From NCBI GenBank assembly GCA_964461005.1, contig CAYWQQ010000002.1, forward strand, positions 1 through 44,354: 44,354 nucleotides of DNA. Direction: 5' to 3'. This stretch comes from JAAZBI01 sp964461005 (GTDB lineage Bacteria > Bacillota_I > Bacilli_A > RF39 > UBA660). The notes under the pieces were generated by a model that did not search any database, was not told the origin of the DNA, and was given only the letters and a program-made list of their open reading frames with translations. Numbering within the stretch: position 1 is the first letter of the stretch; every line of letters begins with the position of its first letter. The translations under genes and the position numbers were made by a program. Below, piece by piece: positions 42,166 to 44,354 of this stretch.

Positions 42166-42240
42166 TCGTTGCTATATTATTTGCTTTGTGCTTTTGGTCG
42201 GGCACATTTCTATTGCTATCTTTCTAAGATAGCTTTTTTT
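42159..42240 (+). ncRNA. Candidate small RNA antisense to the leader of the 133-residue gene
   Basis: From the predicted start near 42159 to a clear plus-strand terminator is about 80 bases. The end is an 8-bp perfect stem GCTATCTT-TCT-AAGATAGC followed by seven T residues (42215-42240). A second small stem TGTGC/GCACA (42187-42206) precedes it. There is no plausible open frame. The 3' terminator has no other plus-strand gene to serve. It would be antisense to the leader of the adjacent gene. No known RNA family recognised. Confidence 0.45.
42215..42240 (+). terminator. Plus-strand intrinsic terminator
   Basis: 8-bp perfect stem, 3-base loop and T7; the minus strand has no T tract on its side, so it works for plus-strand transcription only. 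Confidence 0.75.
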
Positions 42241-42315
42241 TATGCCAATAAATCTCATAGGATTTTATTAGCTAATTAAAATATATCATGACTTTTAATA
42301 TCTGTCAAAAAGCAC

Positions 42316-42343
42316 AAAAAAAGCATCTTTTAAAATGCTTTTT
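42316..42343 (-). terminator. Intrinsic terminator after the deoxyribosyltransferase-like gene
   Basis: AAAAAGCAT and ATGCTTTTT arms with an AT-rich loop; the minus strand runs into a T tract. Confidence 0.75.
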
Positions 42344-42360
42344 ATTTATATTTAACTATT

Positions 42361-42783
42361 TTATTTTATTAAATTTAAATCGCCTTTAATAATTATTGGG
42401 CCAAATCCTTCAATTTCATCAAATAGCATACCGTTTGGAATATCATTGTACAAATATATTTTTTTACCTAATCTAAATGCATCATACATTTCTAAGAATG
42501 TTGCTCCACCTATATAATTTTTAAATATTTCTCCTTCTTTTTCCTTATCTAAATTTAATACCAATACAGCATCCATCTTTGAAATTGTTTCTTCGCTTTG
42601 TTTATACATTTTAGCTTTAAATTTTTGGTGTTCTTCTTTTCCTAAATCCCACATCTTTTGTTCTGCGGTCGGATCATCATAACAATTAGGCAAAAACACT
42701 TCATTATTTTTCTCTTCTAAAATCTTCTTTACTTCTTCTATTTTTGAATAAAATTTTTTACTACATATTATTAATATTTTCAT
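42361..42783 (-). CDS. Nucleoside 2-deoxyribosyltransferase-like protein
   Basis: 140 residues. The order MKILIICSKKFYSKI, NEVFLPNCYDD, HQKFKAKMYKQSEE, MDAVLVLNLDKEKEG, NYIGGATFLEMYDAFRLGKKIYLYN is that of the nucleoside 2-deoxyribosyltransferase/DUF4406 superfamily (Rossmann-like, often acting on nucleoside N-glycosidic bonds). The glutamate in GGATFLEMYDA corresponds to the family's catalytic position. A TATAAT -10 (about 42810) and AAAGGGAAGTG site lie upstream. It lies between secA and prfB with its own terminator, so it looks like a separate inserted unit. Confidence 0.7.
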   Translation of the reverse strand: MKILIICSKKFYSKIEEVKKILEEKNNEVFLPNCYDDPTAEQKMWDLGKEEHQKFKAKMYKQSEETISKMDAVLVLNLDKEKEGEIFKNYIGGATFLEMYDAFRLGKKIYLYNDIPNGMLFDEIEGFGPIIIKGDLNLIK

Positions 42784-42846
42784 ATATTATCACTTCCCTT
42801 TTAATTATAACATATTTATTACTATTTAAGCTGAAATGAGTAAAAA

Positions 42847-42868
42847 ACGTATCTAAAACGTATCTAAA
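42847..42868. repeat. Tandem 11-bp direct repeat
   Basis: ACGTATCTAAA occurs twice back to back (42847-42857 and 42858-42868), about 65-85 bases upstream of the deoxyribosyltransferase-like gene. It could be a binding site or simple duplication. Confidence 0.6.
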
Positions 42869-42908
42869 GTGCTTTTTTTGATAAAAATTACACATTTTGT
42901 TGAATTAT

Positions 42909-42944
42909 AAAAACCCTCGCAAAGCCTTTATTTGCAAGGGTTTT
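42909..42944 (-). terminator. Intrinsic terminator of secA
   Basis: Arms AAAACCCTCGCAAA and TTTGCAAGGGTTTT (one mismatch), 7-base loop, T tract on the minus strand, 5 bases after the secA stop. Confidence 0.9.
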
Positions 42945-42948
42945 AACA

Positions 42949-44354
42949 CTATTTACCACAACATTGTTTATATTTTTTACCACTTCCACATGGACATGGA
43001 TCGTTTCTACCTATTTTAGTCACTTTTCTTGGTTGTAGTTTTTTTACTTTGTTTTTATCTTCATTAGTACTTATTTTAGTAACTGGTTTTGTTTCTAAAT
43101 TTTTTCTTATTTCTGCTTTTAATAAATACATTGCTGTTTGACGATCAATTTCGTTTAACATGTTTTCAAATAATCCAAATCCTTCAGAAGTATAAGCCCT
43201 TAAAGGATTCTCTTGAGCATATTGTCTTAAAATTATTCCTTCTTTAAGATGATCCATTGTATTAATGTGTTCCATCCAATAACGATCAATAATGTTTAAA
43301 GCTATAGCTTTTTCAAAACTATTAATTATTTCTTCAGGAACATCTTTGATTTTAGATTCATATTCATTAATAACGCTTGAATATATAATTTCTACTATTT
43401 CTTCTTTCTTTTTGTTTTTAATTTTTTCAACACTGATTTTTTCTTTTCTTAAAAGTGTCTCATTAATTACTTCACAAATTTCTTTATAATTAATGTTATT
43501 TAATTCTTGATTTTCAAAATAATGGCTTTCAATTAGATTAACAATATTATTCATAATTGAATTCAAAATATCAGTATGAATTGATTTCTCATCTAAAATA
43601 TTGTTTCTCTTTTCATATATTATTTCTCTTTGACGATTCATAACATCATCATATTGAAGCACTTGTTTTCTTATATCAAAGTTATGTCCTTCTACTCTCT
43701 TTTGAGCTGATTCCATAGAATTTGTAAATAATTTGCTTCTAATTGCTTGTTCGCCACCAAATCCTAAAGATTGCAATAAGCTTTTTATTCTATCTGTTCC
43801 AAATTTGACCATAATGTCATCTTCTAAAGAAACAAAAAATTGTGATTTTCCAGGATCACCTTGACGACCAGAACGACCTCTTAATTGATTATCAATTCTT
43901 CTTGATTCGTGTCGTTCAGTACCTATAACAAATAGACCCCCTAATTTTCTTGATTCTTCATCTAATTTAATATCTGTTCCACGACCGGCCATATTAGTTG
44001 CAATTGTTATTGCTCCTTTTTTACCAGCGTTCGCTACAATTTCAGCTTCACGGGCATGATTTTTAGCGTTTAAAACTTCATGAGGGATTTTTTTCTTTTT
44101 TAAAAGATCACTTAACAATTCACTTGTTTCTATCGCAATTGTTCCAACTAAAACCGGTTGTTTTTTTTCATATAATTCACTAATAACATTTGCTATTGCT
44201 TTGAATTTGCCTTCCTTATTTGCATATATTAAATCAGGCAAATCTTCCCTAATTACAGGTTTATTTGTTGGAATTTGAATAACATACATATTGTATATAT
44301 TTCTAAATTCTTCTTCTTCTGTTTTTGCTGTTCCTGTCATTCCTGAAAGTTTTT
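42949..44354 (-). CDS. secA: Preprotein translocase ATPase SecA, C-terminal part (5' end beyond the window)
   Basis: About 468 residues; the frame is open to the window edge, reading KLSGMTGTAKTE, the SecA motif LAGMTGTAKTE. It therefore lacks the first nucleotide-binding domain and much of the preprotein cross-linking domain. Present are the second ATPase domain (IATNMAGRGTDIKL, LGGLFVIGTERHESRRIDNQ, LRGRSGRQGDPG), the helical scaffold (YDDVMNRQREIIYEKRN), and the C-terminal zinc site IGRNDPCPCGSGKKYKQCCG, which binds SecB or the ribosome/membrane. SecA drives Sec-dependent export, relevant to the many signal-peptide proteins here. Confidence 0.97.
   Translation of the reverse strand, partial: KLSGMTGTAKTEEEEFRNIYNMYVIQIPTNKPVIREDLPDLIYANKEGKFKAIANVISELYEKKQPVLVGTIAIETSELLSDLLKKKKIPHEVLNAKNHAREAEIVANAGKKGAITIATNMAGRGTDIKLDEESRKLGGLFVIGTERHESRRIDNQLRGRSGRQGDPGKSQFFVSLEDDIMVKFGTDRIKSLLQSLGFGGEQAIRSKLFTNSMESAQKRVEGHNFDIRKQVLQYDDVMNRQREIIYEKRNNILDEKSIHTDILNSIMNNIVNLIESHYFENQELNNINYKEICEVINETLLRKEKISVEKIKNKKKEEIVEIIYSSVINEYESKIKDVPEEIINSFEKAIALNIIDRYWMEHINTMDHLKEGIILRQYAQENPLRAYTSEGFGLFENMLNEIDRQTAMYLLKAEIRKNLETKPVTKISTNEDKNKVKKLQPRKVTKIGRNDPCPCGSGKKYKQCCGK

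Noticed and set aside
1..44354. Alternative genetic code (UGA as Trp)
   Set aside because: RF2 with its UGA signal is present and all genes end cleanly with standard stops; Trp is encoded by UGG.
1..44354. CRISPR arrays, insertion sequences, prophage or rRNA operons
   Set aside because: No repeated spacer arrays, transposase-like proteins, terminal inverted repeats, phage structural genes or rRNA were seen. The long AT-rich palindromes are terminators or single inverted repeats.

Overview
The window looks like a chromosomal segment of a very AT-rich, low-GC Gram-positive bacterium. Several things point to a Bacilli-type lineage: the str operon order rpsL-rpsG-fusA-tuf; the runs gdpP-rplI-dnaB, rpsF-ssb-rpsR and walJ-rlmH; the secA...prfB...ftsE-ftsX block; strong AGGAGG-type ribosome binding sites; and TTGACA/TATAAT promoters. 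The extreme AT content, short intergenic spaces and many small membrane proteins suggest an uncultured host-associated Bacilli/Erysipelotrichia or RF39-like lineage (inference). The genetic code is standard: prfB (RF2) is present with an intact programmed frameshift at an in-frame UGA, so UGA is a stop. Almost every gene is on the minus strand; only lemA, a small zinc-ribbon gene and a candidate small RNA are on the plus strand.

Layout. (1) 1-4874: a Tad/type-IV-pilus-like surface locus, with a small secreted membrane-anchored protein, an 861-residue cysteine-containing secreted protein, a small membrane-anchored protein, a CpaB/RcpC SAF-domain protein and the start of a CpaF ATPase. (2) 4933-10078: TrmL, a thioredoxin-like protein, a glycosyltransferase fused to an ASCH/PUA-like domain, then a cysteine desulfurase-thioredoxin-(thioredoxin+CcdA) operon. 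(3) 10105-17105: pgi, tRNA-Gly, rlmH, walJ, dnaB, rplI, a sensorless GdpP-like phosphodiesterase, rpsR, ssb, rpsF. (4) 17283-20960: LemA, a TetR regulator, a large membrane protein, a PH-domain protein and a membrane thioredoxin. (5) 21048-25286: the str operon. (6) 25423-30380: a prepilin fused to a TIM-barrel domain, the zinc-ribbon gene, and a patch of accessory genes (DUF7000-like, isochorismatase-like, a 5'-truncated metallo-beta-lactamase, a flavodoxin-like protein) ending at tRNA-His. (7) 30441-44354: ung, two unrecognised proteins, ftsH, tilS, an Ig-like surface protein, ftsX/ftsE, two YitT proteins, prfB, two accessory genes and the C-terminal part of secA.

How the parts may work together. 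The envelope genes suggest a shared theme. There is a Tad-like assembly platform with a large cysteine-containing exoprotein, a separate prepilin carrying a probable carbohydrate-acting TIM barrel, and several thioredoxin-fold proteins including a CcdA-type electron conduit that could keep exported cysteines in the right redox state. That link is inferred from gene content and proximity only. The best candidates for something not previously described are the prepilin-TIM-barrel fusion, the glycosyltransferase-ASCH fusion, the composition of the Tad-like locus, and the small RNA candidate antisense to the leader of an orphan gene.
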